A stretch of DNA of 43,854 bases, taken from contig JACPEV010000010.1 of the NCBI GenBank assembly GCA_016183325.1, forward strand, positions 1 through 43,854, written 5' to 3'. Of this stretch, positions 31,007-38,628 are shown one piece after another; position 1 is the stretch's first letter; each line of letters starts with the position of its first letter. The notes beneath the pieces are model-generated. The model had not been told where the DNA came from and ran no database searches. It saw only the letters and a program-made list of their open reading frames with translations. This DNA comes from Candidatus Curtissbacteria bacterium. Lineage in GTDB: Bacteria > Patescibacteriota > Microgenomatia > Curtissbacterales > GWA2-41-24. Both the position numbers and the translations under genes were made by a program.

Positions 31007-32146
31007 CTACTCTCCTGTCGCCTCACCCAAAGTTACCGTCAAATCTAAAGTCTGCCCGCCCCTAAAAACTCTAACTTTAACAACATCCCCAACTTTTTTC
31101 TCGCGTATCAACTTCGAAAGGCTAGTCTCATCGGTTAATTTTTGTCCGTCAAATTGGGTGATAATATCCCCGACTTCAATGCCAGCTTTGTCAGCGGCTG
31201 ACCCACCAACCACCTCGCGCACCAGTTCGCCTTCCGGCACTTCATTTAAAAGTGCTGTTTCCCGAGATATGTGAGAATACCGTATTCCTAAAAAAGGCCT
31301 CACAATCTTACCACCAGAGCTTGAAAAATCCTCTATTAACTGTTTAGCAATATTGACTTTTATTGCAAAACCAATGTTTTCGGCGCTTGCCACAGCCGTA
31401 TTTATGCCAATGACCTGCCCCGCAATGTTAACCAGTGGTCCTCCTGAGTTTCCCGGATTAATTGCCGCGTCCGTCTGAATCAAATCGTCCAATCTTTCCG
31501 CAACACCTGTCAACGGGTCAATCGGCACCACGCCACGTCCGAGTCCGGATACAATCCCAACAGTCACGGTATTCGCAAATTGCCCCAAGGCATTTCCGAT
31601 GGCAACCACGCTCTGACCAACCTTAAGATGTTCTGAATCGCCAAGCTCAACCGCCTTAAGCACTTGTCCTGAGCTTGTCGAAGGATCCACCTGCAAAAGC
31701 GCCAAATCATTAAAAGGATCACGGTGGATTTTTTTTACCTCATATTTTTTTTCTCCTCCATCATTACTTCTAATAATGGCAATATACTTCTCTGCCTCTT
31801 GAGAAACGACATGTTTGTTAGTCACAATCAAGCCGTCGCTTCTGACAACAAAACCTGTACCGATACCTGATTGTTGTCTCTGCCCCTGCCTTGGAATACC
31901 AAAGAATGGATCCAGTAGAAGCTGCCTACTTTCAACTGCAATTGAAACCACAGAGGGTGAAACTTTCTCAACGACATCTATTACAGCCGATTCTTCCTCA
32001 ACAACCTTCTGGATTTGCGCTTGAGTTTTGGGCTCAATTGAAGACTGAGGAATCTTACCAATTAACCTTGCCACCGCCACCACACTAATAACCCAAAGTG
32101 CGGCAACTGCAGCGAGTTTGGTAAATTGATTAATCCGTTCGCTCAT
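31007..32146 (-). CDS. HtrA/DegP-family serine protease with PDZ domain
   Basis: 379 aa. An N-terminal membrane anchor (about 10-28) is followed by a trypsin-like domain with His in VTNKHVVS (about 111), Asp in DPFNDLALLQVD (about 145) and Ser in INPGNSGGPLVN (about 232), and one PDZ domain (about 290-375, VVGGSAADKAGIEVGDIITQ). It degrades or refolds damaged envelope proteins. A 7-residue segment PSTSSGQ after LLQVD is coded by a dispersed repeat (31667-31685). The gene overlaps the CtpA gene by 4 bp. Confidence 0.93.
   Translation of the reverse strand: MSERINQFTKLAAVAALWVISVVAVARLIGKIPQSSIEPKTQAQIQKVVEEESAVIDVVEKVSPSVVSIAVESRQLLLDPFFGIPRQGQRQQSGIGTGFVVRSDGLIVTNKHVVSQEAEKYIAIIRSNDGGEKKYEVKKIHRDPFNDLALLQVDPSTSSGQVLKAVELGDSEHLKVGQSVVAIGNALGQFANTVTVGIVSGLGRGVVPIDPLTGVAERLDDLIQTDAAINPGNSGGPLVNIAGQVIGINTAVASAENIGFAIKVNIAKQLIEDFSSSGGKIVRPFLGIRYSHISRETALLNEVPEGELVREVVGGSAADKAGIEVGDIITQFDGQKLTDETSLSKLIREKKVGDVVKVRVFRGGQTLDLTVTLGEATGE
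31667..31685. repeat. Dispersed repeat in frame inside the htrA-like gene
   Basis: TCCTGAGCTTGTCGAAGGA belongs to the CCCTGAGC...GAAGGG family and encodes PSTSSGQ on the minus strand. It sits in a surface loop between the catalytic Asp strand and the AVELGDS block. Confidence 0.75.
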
Positions 32147-33369
32147 AACACTATCTCTAATGCTTTGTCCATCTGGGGATCAGCTTTACTATCAGAACCC
32201 GAAGAATTTATTATAACATCTGGAACAATACCAACGTTATCAATTGAATTGCCGCCTGGCGTCAACCATTTGGCAATTGTCACATGCAGTCCAGACCCGC
32301 CTGCAAAATCTACTACGTCCTGGACTGTCCCTTTCCCAAATGTTCGCTCACCGATAATCTTCCCACGGCGCGCATCCTTAATTGCTCCCGCAAAAATTTC
32401 GCTGGCCGAGGCTGAGCCCTTGTTCACCAAAACCACTATTGGCATCTTCAAAAGCTTTCCTTCATGATCCGCCCCGAGCGGCGAGACAGATCCATCTGCG
32501 AACTCTTGCCTTACTATCGTACCACGCACAAACTCAGATGCCAGATGAACAGAAGACGACAACAATCCGCCAGGGTTATTACGCATATCAACCACGACAC
32601 CCTTTGCGCCATTTTCAATGACATCAGAAACTGCCCTGTCCCACTCGCTGTCGCTCTTATCGCCAAATCGAGAAACTTTGATAATAGCTACTTTGCCGCC
32701 TCGAATATCTTTAAACTCCACTTCCACGCTTTTAACATCAATTTTGGCTCTCTGAATCTCCACGTCATAACTCCTGTCTGCTCCCTCATGATGCAAAACC
32801 AGCTTGACACTACTCCCGGCTGGCCCTCTAATCAACTCCACAGCCTCAGGTAGTGTCAAATCAAAAGTATCGCGATTGCCAATTTTCAAAATCAAATCGC
32901 CGGGCAACAGCCCCGCGCTTTTGGCAGGCGTTCCAGACAAAGGCGCAATCACCACTAACTTCTTTTCTTTGTTAAAACCAATCTGAATCCCTATCCCCTC
33001 ATAACTTCCAGCAAGCTCGCTTTTAATTGCCTGATTTTGCTTTGGATCCAAAAACGCTGTATAGGGATCGCCAATTGACCTGACCATCCCCGAAATTGCC
33101 CCATATAACAATTTTTGAGAATCGATTGCGCTCTTATCCAAATATTTCGCAGGCAAAGTTTCCATAACCTGCCAGAAGAGCGAAAAATCTATATTCAGCT
33201 CTTGTGGCGGCAATTTGTTAGAGACGCTAATACGTGGAACAAAATTCTTCCTGCTAATCTCAAATTTCTTCTCACCAAAAGAAAATCCTATGGCAAAAAA
33301 AATAACAGCTATGATCCCAAACTGGATGAAGAAATTAAAAAGTGGGTGCTTATCTCCTGATTCTGGCAT
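32143..33369 (-). CDS. S41-family C-terminal processing peptidase (CtpA-like)
   Basis: 408 aa. One N-terminal transmembrane helix (about 11-29), a PDZ domain (about 105-185, GIGIQIGFNKEKKLVV, PAKSAGLLPGDLILKIG) and the S41 protease domain, with catalytic Ser in NKGSASASEIFAGA (about 295-308) and Lys in GERTFGKGTVQ (about 318-328). It is an envelope protease that trims protein C-termini. Its stop overlaps the start of the htrA-like gene, so the two envelope proteases form one operon. Confidence 0.93.
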   Translation of the reverse strand: MPESGDKHPLFNFFIQFGIIAVIFFAIGFSFGEKKFEISRKNFVPRISVSNKLPPQELNIDFSLFWQVMETLPAKYLDKSAIDSQKLLYGAISGMVRSIGDPYTAFLDPKQNQAIKSELAGSYEGIGIQIGFNKEKKLVVIAPLSGTPAKSAGLLPGDLILKIGNRDTFDLTLPEAVELIRGPAGSSVKLVLHHEGADRSYDVEIQRAKIDVKSVEVEFKDIRGGKVAIIKVSRFGDKSDSEWDRAVSDVIENGAKGVVVDMRNNPGGLLSSSVHLASEFVRGTIVRQEFADGSVSPLGADHEGKLLKMPIVVLVNKGSASASEIFAGAIKDARRGKIIGERTFGKGTVQDVVDFAGGSGLHVTIAKWLTPGGNSIDNVGIVPDVIINSSGSDSKADPQMDKALEIVL

Positions 33370-33378
33370 AACCCAATA

Positions 33379-33606
33379 TTAGCTGACTACGTATGGCAAA
33401 AGGGCCATAAATCTTGCCCGCTTAATGGTGCGAGTAACCTGTTTTTGATGTTTCGCACAAATTCCCGTGCGCACTCGACCAAGAATTTTGCCCCGCTCTG
33501 AGACAAACCTCTTAAGAAGAACCACATCTTTGTAGTCAACAGTTGTGTCACTGGCACAAAGACTGCAATTTCTAGCTTTGGCAAGCTTGCGTCTGAACTT
33601 AGGCAT
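33379..33606 (-). CDS. rpsR: 30S ribosomal protein S18
   Basis: 75 aa with the S18 core ([36 protein letters not shown]). It carries CSLC near the start and CAKH later, so it is the zinc-binding form of S18. A GAGGAGG ribosome site precedes the ATG. It is the third gene of rpsF-ssb-rpsR. Confidence 0.95.
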   Translation of the reverse strand: MPKFRRKLAKARNCSLCASDTTVDYKDVVLLKRFVSERGKILGRVRTGICAKHQKQVTRTIKRARFMALLPYVVS

Positions 33607-33639
33607 AATTTATAAACCTCCTCAGATATCTATAAAAAA

Positions 33640-33772
33640 CGACTAATGTCCTAGTTATGAGCGTTAGTCGTTAGCTCGCCTCGCTTCGCGCCCGCCTCGA
33701 CTCGCGTCTGGCGAGGTGGGCCTGCGTCGACGATAGTCGCGGGCGAAACGGGTCGTTAATCGTTAAGCTTTA
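33640..33772. repeat. Repeat-rich gap between ssb and rpsR
   Basis: It contains CGACTAA...TTAGTCG and a GC-rich CGCCTCGCTTCGCGCCCGCC...GGGCGAAACGGG inverted segment. Its base composition is well above that of the neighbours. It lies in the middle of a ribosomal operon, directly before the rpsR ribosome site. Confidence 0.6.
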
Positions 33773-33777
33773 AGCAA

Positions 33778-34338
33778 CTAAAACGGTAAGTCATCAAGGT
33801 CTACTTTTTGCTCCTCGCCGCGCTCGTCAGATGACTCTTGTTTTTCCCCTTTATCGGAAACTTGTTTGACAACATCCTTTGGCGATTTCTTTGCTGGTTT
33901 TTCAGAAGGTACTTCCTCTGTTTTCTCCTCTGTCTTTGGTTCGGGAGTCACCGGAGCATACTGCGACTCCCTACCGCCGCCGCCCTCCTCAAAACTCTTT
34001 CTTGAATCCAAAATCCTCATATCATCAATCACAATCTCGGTAGTCTGACGAGTTTGTCCATCCGGTGTCTCCCAAGACCTGGTCTGCAGTCTTCCCTCAA
34101 CATAAACTTTTCTCCCTTTAGTTAAAAGTTGAGAACACAGCTCAGCCAACTTATTCCATGAGACAATTCTGATAAACTCAGTCTCTTCCTTTTTTGTTCC
34201 GTCGGATGAAGTGTAAGTTCTGTTTGTAGCAACACCAAAAGTGCAGACAGCCGCACCAGATGGTGTATATCTAAGTTCTGGATCTCGAGTGAGATTACCG
34301 ATGAGAAGAACCTTGTTCAACGATGCTCTTGATGCCAT
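33778..34338 (-). CDS. ssb: Single-stranded DNA-binding protein
   Basis: 186 aa. The OB-fold is at residues 5-110 (NKVLLIGNLTRDPELRYTPSG, FIRIVSWNKLAELCSQLLTKG), followed by a disordered acidic, proline- and lysine-rich linker and the conserved tip DLDDLPF that recruits partner proteins. It coats single-stranded DNA in replication and repair. It lies between rpsF and rpsR, the usual bacterial order. Confidence 0.95.
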   Translation of the reverse strand: MASRASLNKVLLIGNLTRDPELRYTPSGAAVCTFGVATNRTYTSSDGTKKEETEFIRIVSWNKLAELCSQLLTKGRKVYVEGRLQTRSWETPDGQTRQTTEIVIDDMRILDSRKSFEEGGGGRESQYAPVTPEPKTEEKTEEVPSEKPAKKSPKDVVKQVSDKGEKQESSDERGEEQKVDLDDLPF

Positions 34339-34350
34339 GTCTTTTAGTCA

Positions 34351-34440
34351 ATTGCTTACCCTGAGCGTAGTCGTACTTCGATTCCACTCAGTACGACCCT
34401 GAGTGTCAATCGAATGGGTCGAAGGGTCAAATGTCAATTG
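34351..34440. repeat. Tandem degenerate copies of the CCCTGAGC...GAAGGG repeat
   Basis: Two or three related units lie one after another between rpsF and ssb (CCTGAGCGTAGTCG, ACCCTGAGTGTCAATCG, GGGTCGAAGGGTC), ending in a GTCAATTG word. Confidence 0.7.
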
Positions 34441-34444
34441 TTCT

Positions 34445-34873
34445 TTACTTCCCTTTCTTTCCTTTTGCTGTCTTTTTACTTTTTACCACTTTTTTACTCT
34501 TTTTCGCTAGCACCTTAGTCTTGACACTCACTTTTGGAGTTTTTTCTTCAACCTTTGACTCTTTTGACTCGTTTGTTACCTTTTTTACTTTCTTTGATAT
34601 CTTAGTCTTAACAATAAGATACCTCAATATTGCCTCCCGCTCAAGACGCAAAGCGCTGCTGATTTTGCCAACAGCCTCACCACTGGCTTGGAAATTAAAA
34701 ACAAAGTACTCTCCTGCATCCTGTTTAGCAATAAGAAACGCCAATCTTTTCTCCCCCAATTTTGTCAGTTTCAAATCAGACGCTTGTGCCTCCTTAAGCA
34801 TCTTTTCCACGCGAGAAACCGCCATCTCAGAATCCTGATTAACACTCGCAACAACCATCAGCTCATAATTCAT
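34445..34873 (-). CDS. rpsF: 30S ribosomal protein S6 with lysine-rich extension
   Basis: 142 aa. S6 occupies residues 1-93 (MNYELMVVASVNQD, KRLAFLIAKQDAGEYFVFNF, LRYLIVK). The remaining 50 residues are an extension of K/V/S/T repeats (KVSVKTKVLAKKSKKVV, KGKKGK), beyond the usual length of about 95-100. It is the first gene of rpsF-ssb-rpsR. The extension may bind rRNA. Confidence 0.93.
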   Translation of the reverse strand: MNYELMVVASVNQDSEMAVSRVEKMLKEAQASDLKLTKLGEKRLAFLIAKQDAGEYFVFNFQASGEAVGKISSALRLEREAILRYLIVKTKISKKVKKVTNESKESKVEEKTPKVSVKTKVLAKKSKKVVKSKKTAKGKKGK

Positions 34874-34911
34874 AAAACTTCCTTAAACCAAGAATAATAC
34901 AAGTTTTTGAA

Positions 34912-34971
34912 TTATATCAGAGGAGCGCCCTGATCCGGCTTTGCCGGAGAGCGGGCGACCTGCTGATATAA
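34912..34971. repeat. 60-64 bp hairpin element, copy 2
   Basis: TTATATCAG...CTGATATAA with the same interior as 7853-7916 and one internal difference (GAGAGCGGG against GAGAACGGG). It lies between ychF and rpsF, where the rpsF promoter would be expected. Confidence 0.7.
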
Positions 34972-34988
34972 AGCTTTGGCAAATCATA

Positions 34989-36107
34989 TCAAACTGAAAA
35001 CTTAAATTCAACAACATAACCATCCCTAATTTCCTCATTCTTTCCAATCGTTCTCACTAATCCCTTATTTTTTGCCGCCTGCCAACCGCCTGCTTCGACT
35101 AATTTATCCCATTCAATTACATCAGCCGCGATAAACCCTCTCTCAAAATCAGTGTGAATCATACCAGCCGCCGCAAGCGCGGTGGAACCGCGTCGAAGGG
35201 TCCATGCCCTTACCTCTTTTGCTCCTGCAGTCAAAAAGGAAATCAACCCCAAAACTTCATAAGCTTTTTTAATTAATCGTTCCAAACCAGTTTCAGAAAG
35301 TCCAAATTCCGCCAAGTATGCATTTCTGTCTTCCTCCGATAAATCCGCCAGCTCCTCCTCTAACTTTGCACAAATAACGACCTTATCGCGTGATAATTCT
35401 CTTAAATAATCCTGATTACTAAGTCTATCCTCTGAAACATTGTAGACTTCAAGAATTGGTTTGTTAGTCAAAAGCGGCAAAGTGCTTTTCCATTTTTCAA
35501 GCCTCTCAGTCACTTCCACTGATTGCGCAAACGCACCTTTTCCCAAATTTGCTTTCATTTGTTCCAAAACGGCTTTCTTAAACGGTGCATCGGCATCACC
35601 TTTTTCCTTATCAATTCCTGCCAATAACTTATCGACTACTTCAAGATCAGAAAGCGCTAGCTCTGCCTCAACAACTTCTTTGTCCGCTTGCGGATCAACA
35701 CTACCGGACCGAATAACACCCTCATCGTTAAAATCCCTTAAAACATGCACAATCGCATCAACTTCACGAATATGTGCTAAAAACTTATTCCCCAAACCCT
35801 CGCCTGTCGCCGCTCCCTTCACAAGTCCTGCAATATCCACAAACCGAACTACTGCCGGTATTACCGGAGGTCGTGAGGCCCTGAGCGAAGTCGAAGGGTT
35901 TGACTTTGCAGCAGACAAAACTTCTTTCTCCACCAAATCAGCTAATCGTTCCAGACGAAAGTCTGGAACACTCACTACACCCACATTCGGCTCAACCGTC
36001 GCAAACGGATAGTTCGCCGACAAAGCTACCCTTTTCTTCAACAGCGCATTAAATAAAGTAGATTTTCCTACGTTCGGAAGTCCAACAATTCCTACGGATA
36101 AGTTCAT
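34989..36107 (-). CDS. ychF: Redox-regulated ATPase YchF (OLA1-type)
   Basis: 372 aa. G1 is GLPNVGKSTLFNAL (residues 8-21), the DxxG region is DIAGLVKGAATGEGLG (about 92-107), a coiled-coil region follows, and the C-terminal TGS domain ends with IEWDKLVEAGGWQAAKNKG and GKNEEIRDGYVVEFKF. YchF binds ribosomes and hydrolyses ATP. A dispersed repeat (35879-35898) adds NPSTSLRAS between SAAKS and RPPVIPA in a surface loop near residue 75, in frame. Confidence 0.95.
   Translation of the reverse strand: MNLSVGIVGLPNVGKSTLFNALLKKRVALSANYPFATVEPNVGVVSVPDFRLERLADLVEKEVLSAAKSNPSTSLRASRPPVIPAVVRFVDIAGLVKGAATGEGLGNKFLAHIREVDAIVHVLRDFNDEGVIRSGSVDPQADKEVVEAELALSDLEVVDKLLAGIDKEKGDADAPFKKAVLEQMKANLGKGAFAQSVEVTERLEKWKSTLPLLTNKPILEVYNVSEDRLSNQDYLRELSRDKVVICAKLEEELADLSEEDRNAYLAEFGLSETGLERLIKKAYEVLGLISFLTAGAKEVRAWTLRRGSTALAAAGMIHTDFERGFIAADVIEWDKLVEAGGWQAAKNKGLVRTIGKNEEIRDGYVVEFKFSV
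35879..35898. repeat. Dispersed repeat in frame inside ychF
   Basis: An exact CCCTGAGCGAAGTCGAAGGG unit that encodes PSTSLRA on the minus strand. It falls in a variable loop between the G1 and DxxG regions. Confidence 0.8.
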
Positions 36108-36150
36108 GGATAATAGTTTATCAAAAAGAAGATATTAATACTTCATCCAC

Positions 36151-36296
36151 ATGCCACATCCGCCAAAAAAGGCACCACATGGTTTTAAAAAGTGCTCATG
36201 TGGTTCCACATACGGGTTGCTAGAACAACCTTTTCACCACATGCACCACATACCACATGGCATGTGGTCCACATATGTGGTTCATGTGGACCACAT
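36151..36296. promoter_or_regulatory. Cluster of about 13 CCACAT/ATGTGG motifs
   Basis: Within about 150 bp the hexamer CCACAT occurs about nine times and its complement about four times, making palindromes such as CCACATATGTGG and CCACATGGCATGTGG. It lies in the gap between ychF and the plus-strand gene at 36330, which are divergent. It may be an array of binding sites for one protein; the frame open through it is His/Pro-rich and looks repeat-derived. Confidence 0.6.
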
Positions 36297-36329
36297 AAGA
36301 ACCGAGGATTCTGATAAGATAAAAGTAGA

Positions 36330-36980
36330 ATGCCATTTACATCTGCCAAGGCCAAAGATATGGCAAGTTCCCGCGAGCGCGATCGGCACGGCCATTTCGT
36401 AAAAGAAAAAGATGTTAAAGTCAAGGTGTCGGTTACCGGGCAAGATCTGCCAATTATTCCGGAATTTGAAAAACCGCTTGTTTCCCTCACCGTCACCAAT
36501 CCTTTTAAAAAAATCTTATACTGGCTGGACCAGATAAGAAGACATCAAACCACGACTGTGGCCATAAAGCTCTCCATCCCCCTTATCGCATTGCCGGCGA
36601 TCATAATCGGTGTTTTTAGCTTAGGCCGCCTTTATGGCATTAATTTTCAAAAGGCCCAATCATCACCAGCCCCAACCCAAATTTCCCCATCGCCTCAACC
36701 GCCAGTAACACTCTCTCGCGCTGGTATCTTAAAAATTGCCAAAAGTGCAACACAAACTCGCTATTTGCTTTCCCTAAAAAACGGAGACCTGATCAATTTG
36801 CAAATTCCCCCAACAATCGATCTTTCAAAATATGCTAACAAGCAAGTTCTTGTTACCGGTCTTTACGACAAAACTACTGGAATCTTAAATGTCACCGACA
36901 TTGCCCAAATAGAAATTTTCAATACAACTGTCATTCTCCAACCTACCCAATCCGCTACTCCATCCGCATCAACCCAATAA
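36330..36980 (+). CDS. Single-pass membrane protein with extracytoplasmic beta domain
   Basis: 216 aa. A basic cytoplasmic head of about 70 residues (RERDRHGHFVKEKDVKVKVS) is followed by one transmembrane helix (about 77-97, LSIPLIALPAIIIGVFSLG), an S/P/T linker (SSPAPTQISPSPQPP) and a small domain at about 127-200 (ATQTRYLLSLKNGDLINLQI, KQVLVTGLYDKTTGILNV) that could be OB-like. The layout resembles the protein at 22249-23190. The CCACAT cluster lies upstream. Confidence 0.65.
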   Translation: MPFTSAKAKDMASSRERDRHGHFVKEKDVKVKVSVTGQDLPIIPEFEKPLVSLTVTNPFKKILYWLDQIRRHQTTTVAIKLSIPLIALPAIIIGVFSLGRLYGINFQKAQSSPAPTQISPSPQPPVTLSRAGILKIAKSATQTRYLLSLKNGDLINLQIPPTIDLSKYANKQVLVTGLYDKTTGILNVTDIAQIEIFNTTVILQPTQSATPSASTQ

Positions 36981-36982
36981 CC

Positions 36983-37081
36983 CTCCTCTCCCCGATATCC
37001 CCTAATCTCCCCAATCACCCTAATTTCCCCAATTTCCCTCATCTCCCCAATCTCCCCTATCACCCCCAATCTCCCCTACTT
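36983..37081. repeat. G-run array with about 9-bp period (minus strand)
   Basis: On the plus strand the text is a repetition of CCCC plus five A/T-rich bases (AATCTCCCC-like words). On the minus strand it is ten or more GGG/GGGG runs separated by five bases (GGGGAGATTGGGG and similar), a pattern able to form G-quadruplexes. It follows the gene at 36330-36980. Confidence 0.7.
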
Positions 37082-37116
37082 CCAAAAACTCCAAAAGAGG
37101 GTGTGTCAACGTAGTT

Positions 37117-37195
37117 CACATTGAAGGTGGTTAGTTGCTGAAGATGGTTAGTTGCTGGTTAGTTGCTTGACATTGAAGATGGTTAGTTGCTGGAT
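37117..37195. repeat. Tandem GGTTAGTTGCT repeat at island edge
   Basis: GGTTAGTTGCT occurs four times, with spacers containing ACATTGAAG. The stretch begins CACATTGAAGGTG, which appears in inverted orientation at 43649-43661. The following 37196-37418 shows only scattered AT-rich sequence without a gene I can support. Confidence 0.65.
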
Positions 37196-37418
37196 TTAAT
37201 TAAATAAAAATCATGGAAAGGTAAGAAAGTTATAAATTTCCTTCAAACGCCTGCTTAGCCTTCCGTAACCTAATGCGAAGGTGTAAGACCGTAGAGTTTA
37301 TAAACTAATTGGTCAATTTACTAATTCCCTCTTCATACATTTGGAGAAAGTTGACTCGAAGGGTTGCTCAAGAACATTCCTCGCAATTGAATAACTTTCT
37401 TCAGTATTCCTCCAGGAA

Positions 37419-38552
37419 TTATTTCTTATTATTTTCTTCTGCTTGATCCGGGTCAGGAAGTTCCAATGTTTTTACTGTTGGTAGTGCAGTACCCATGATA
37501 GCCTGCAATTCTCCATAAAATGCAGATAAATTATTTATCATCTTTTTGTGTTGCAATTCCCGCTTTTTCCAAGATTTAACAAGCGCCCTCTGTTCTTGCA
37601 GAAGGTCGTTTTGCAATTCGATTATTCCTTCTACTTGCGCTTCAACTCGATGTGTAGACGTTTCGCTCGTTAAATAATTAAATATCAGTTCTTTCGTTTG
37701 GTCTTTATCTTTTGAAAGTAGTTTGTAACTTGCAACTTCGAGCAATCTGGTTCGGAGAGCATGCGCTAGAGGAATAGAACAATTTCCGGCTGTTACCCAA
37801 ACATTATCTATAAATTTGAAAGTTTCAACGTTTTTAGGAAGTGTAATCGAATTTATTACTGCTATACTCGCACCGGCATTTCTCTGATCTTCCCTTAATT
37901 TCGGCAACCATGAATCACTCCACACCTTTGTCCTTTTTGTCTCCCATAAGATGGATCCCACTTTCATTCCGTTTCTAGCTTTAACTATTTGTAATATATC
38001 GCCACCTTCAGAACCTTTTTTAATAGGTCTTATTTCGTCTTCGGGAAATTCATTTCTGAGATTTTCTTCTAGCTCCAATTCCAAAACTTCACCTTGTAAT
38101 TGCTGAGAAGATTGAGAAGCTTTTCTTCTTGCTTCGTCTAATGCTTTTTCAGTATCCGCAAGTTTTTTCTTTAATTCATTTTTTTCAAGTTGAGATTTTT
38201 CTTGCTCATCCTTTGAAATTTTGTATTTAGCAACCTCTAGTTCTTCGTTAAGTTTTTTCGCATTCTCCACCTCCGTTCTTTCAAATTTATCTTTAAGTTC
38301 TCTAAGGGTTTTATTGAGTTCCAATAATTGCTCTCTAAGATCTTTATTTTGCTGTTTAAGTTCCTCGTTTTCGTTCTTAGAGTCTTTGAGTTTAAATTCT
38401 ATTTCCTCTCTAACTTTTTCCGTCGCCTTTGCTTCTGCGGCTTTCTGTATTTTTGAAATTTCCTCTTCTTTTATCTCTGTCAGAGTGTGCTTCAAAGCCT
38501 CTGACATTTCGAAAGTTTTTTTACAATGGGGACAAGTAATAGTGTTACTCAT
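37419..38552 (-). CDS. DUF2130 coiled-coil protein, possible nuclease-like core
   Basis: 377 aa. An N-terminal zinc ribbon half (ITCPHCKKTF, residues 4-13) is followed by a long coiled coil (about 25-160) and the DUF2130 domain (about 160-330). The domain contains GGDILQIVKA and SILWETKRTKVWSD, a spacing that resembles the D...ExK active site of PD-(D/E)XK nucleases; this is my inference. Members are often found near restriction-modification genes. It is the last gene of the minus-strand island, 76 bp after the methyltransferase. Confidence 0.8.
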   Translation of the reverse strand: MSNTITCPHCKKTFEMSEALKHTLTEIKEEEISKIQKAAEAKATEKVREEIEFKLKDSKNENEELKQQNKDLREQLLELNKTLRELKDKFERTEVENAKKLNEELEVAKYKISKDEQEKSQLEKNELKKKLADTEKALDEARRKASQSSQQLQGEVLELELEENLRNEFPEDEIRPIKKGSEGGDILQIVKARNGMKVGSILWETKRTKVWSDSWLPKLREDQRNAGASIAVINSITLPKNVETFKFIDNVWVTAGNCSIPLAHALRTRLLEVASYKLLSKDKDQTKELIFNYLTSETSTHRVEAQVEGIIELQNDLLQEQRALVKSWKKRELQHKKMINNLSAFYGELQAIMGTALPTVKTLELPDPDQAEENNKK

Positions 38553-38628
38553 TAAGATTTTGCATTAAAATATACCCAAAGGAAACCCAAAATGTCAAAT
38601 CCAATTTCTCTCAACTTCTGGATAAAGT

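Noticed and set aside
36151-36402. 83-aa His/Pro-rich open frame on the plus strand
   Set aside because: It is a read-through of the CCACAT array that overlaps the start of the better-supported gene at 36330.
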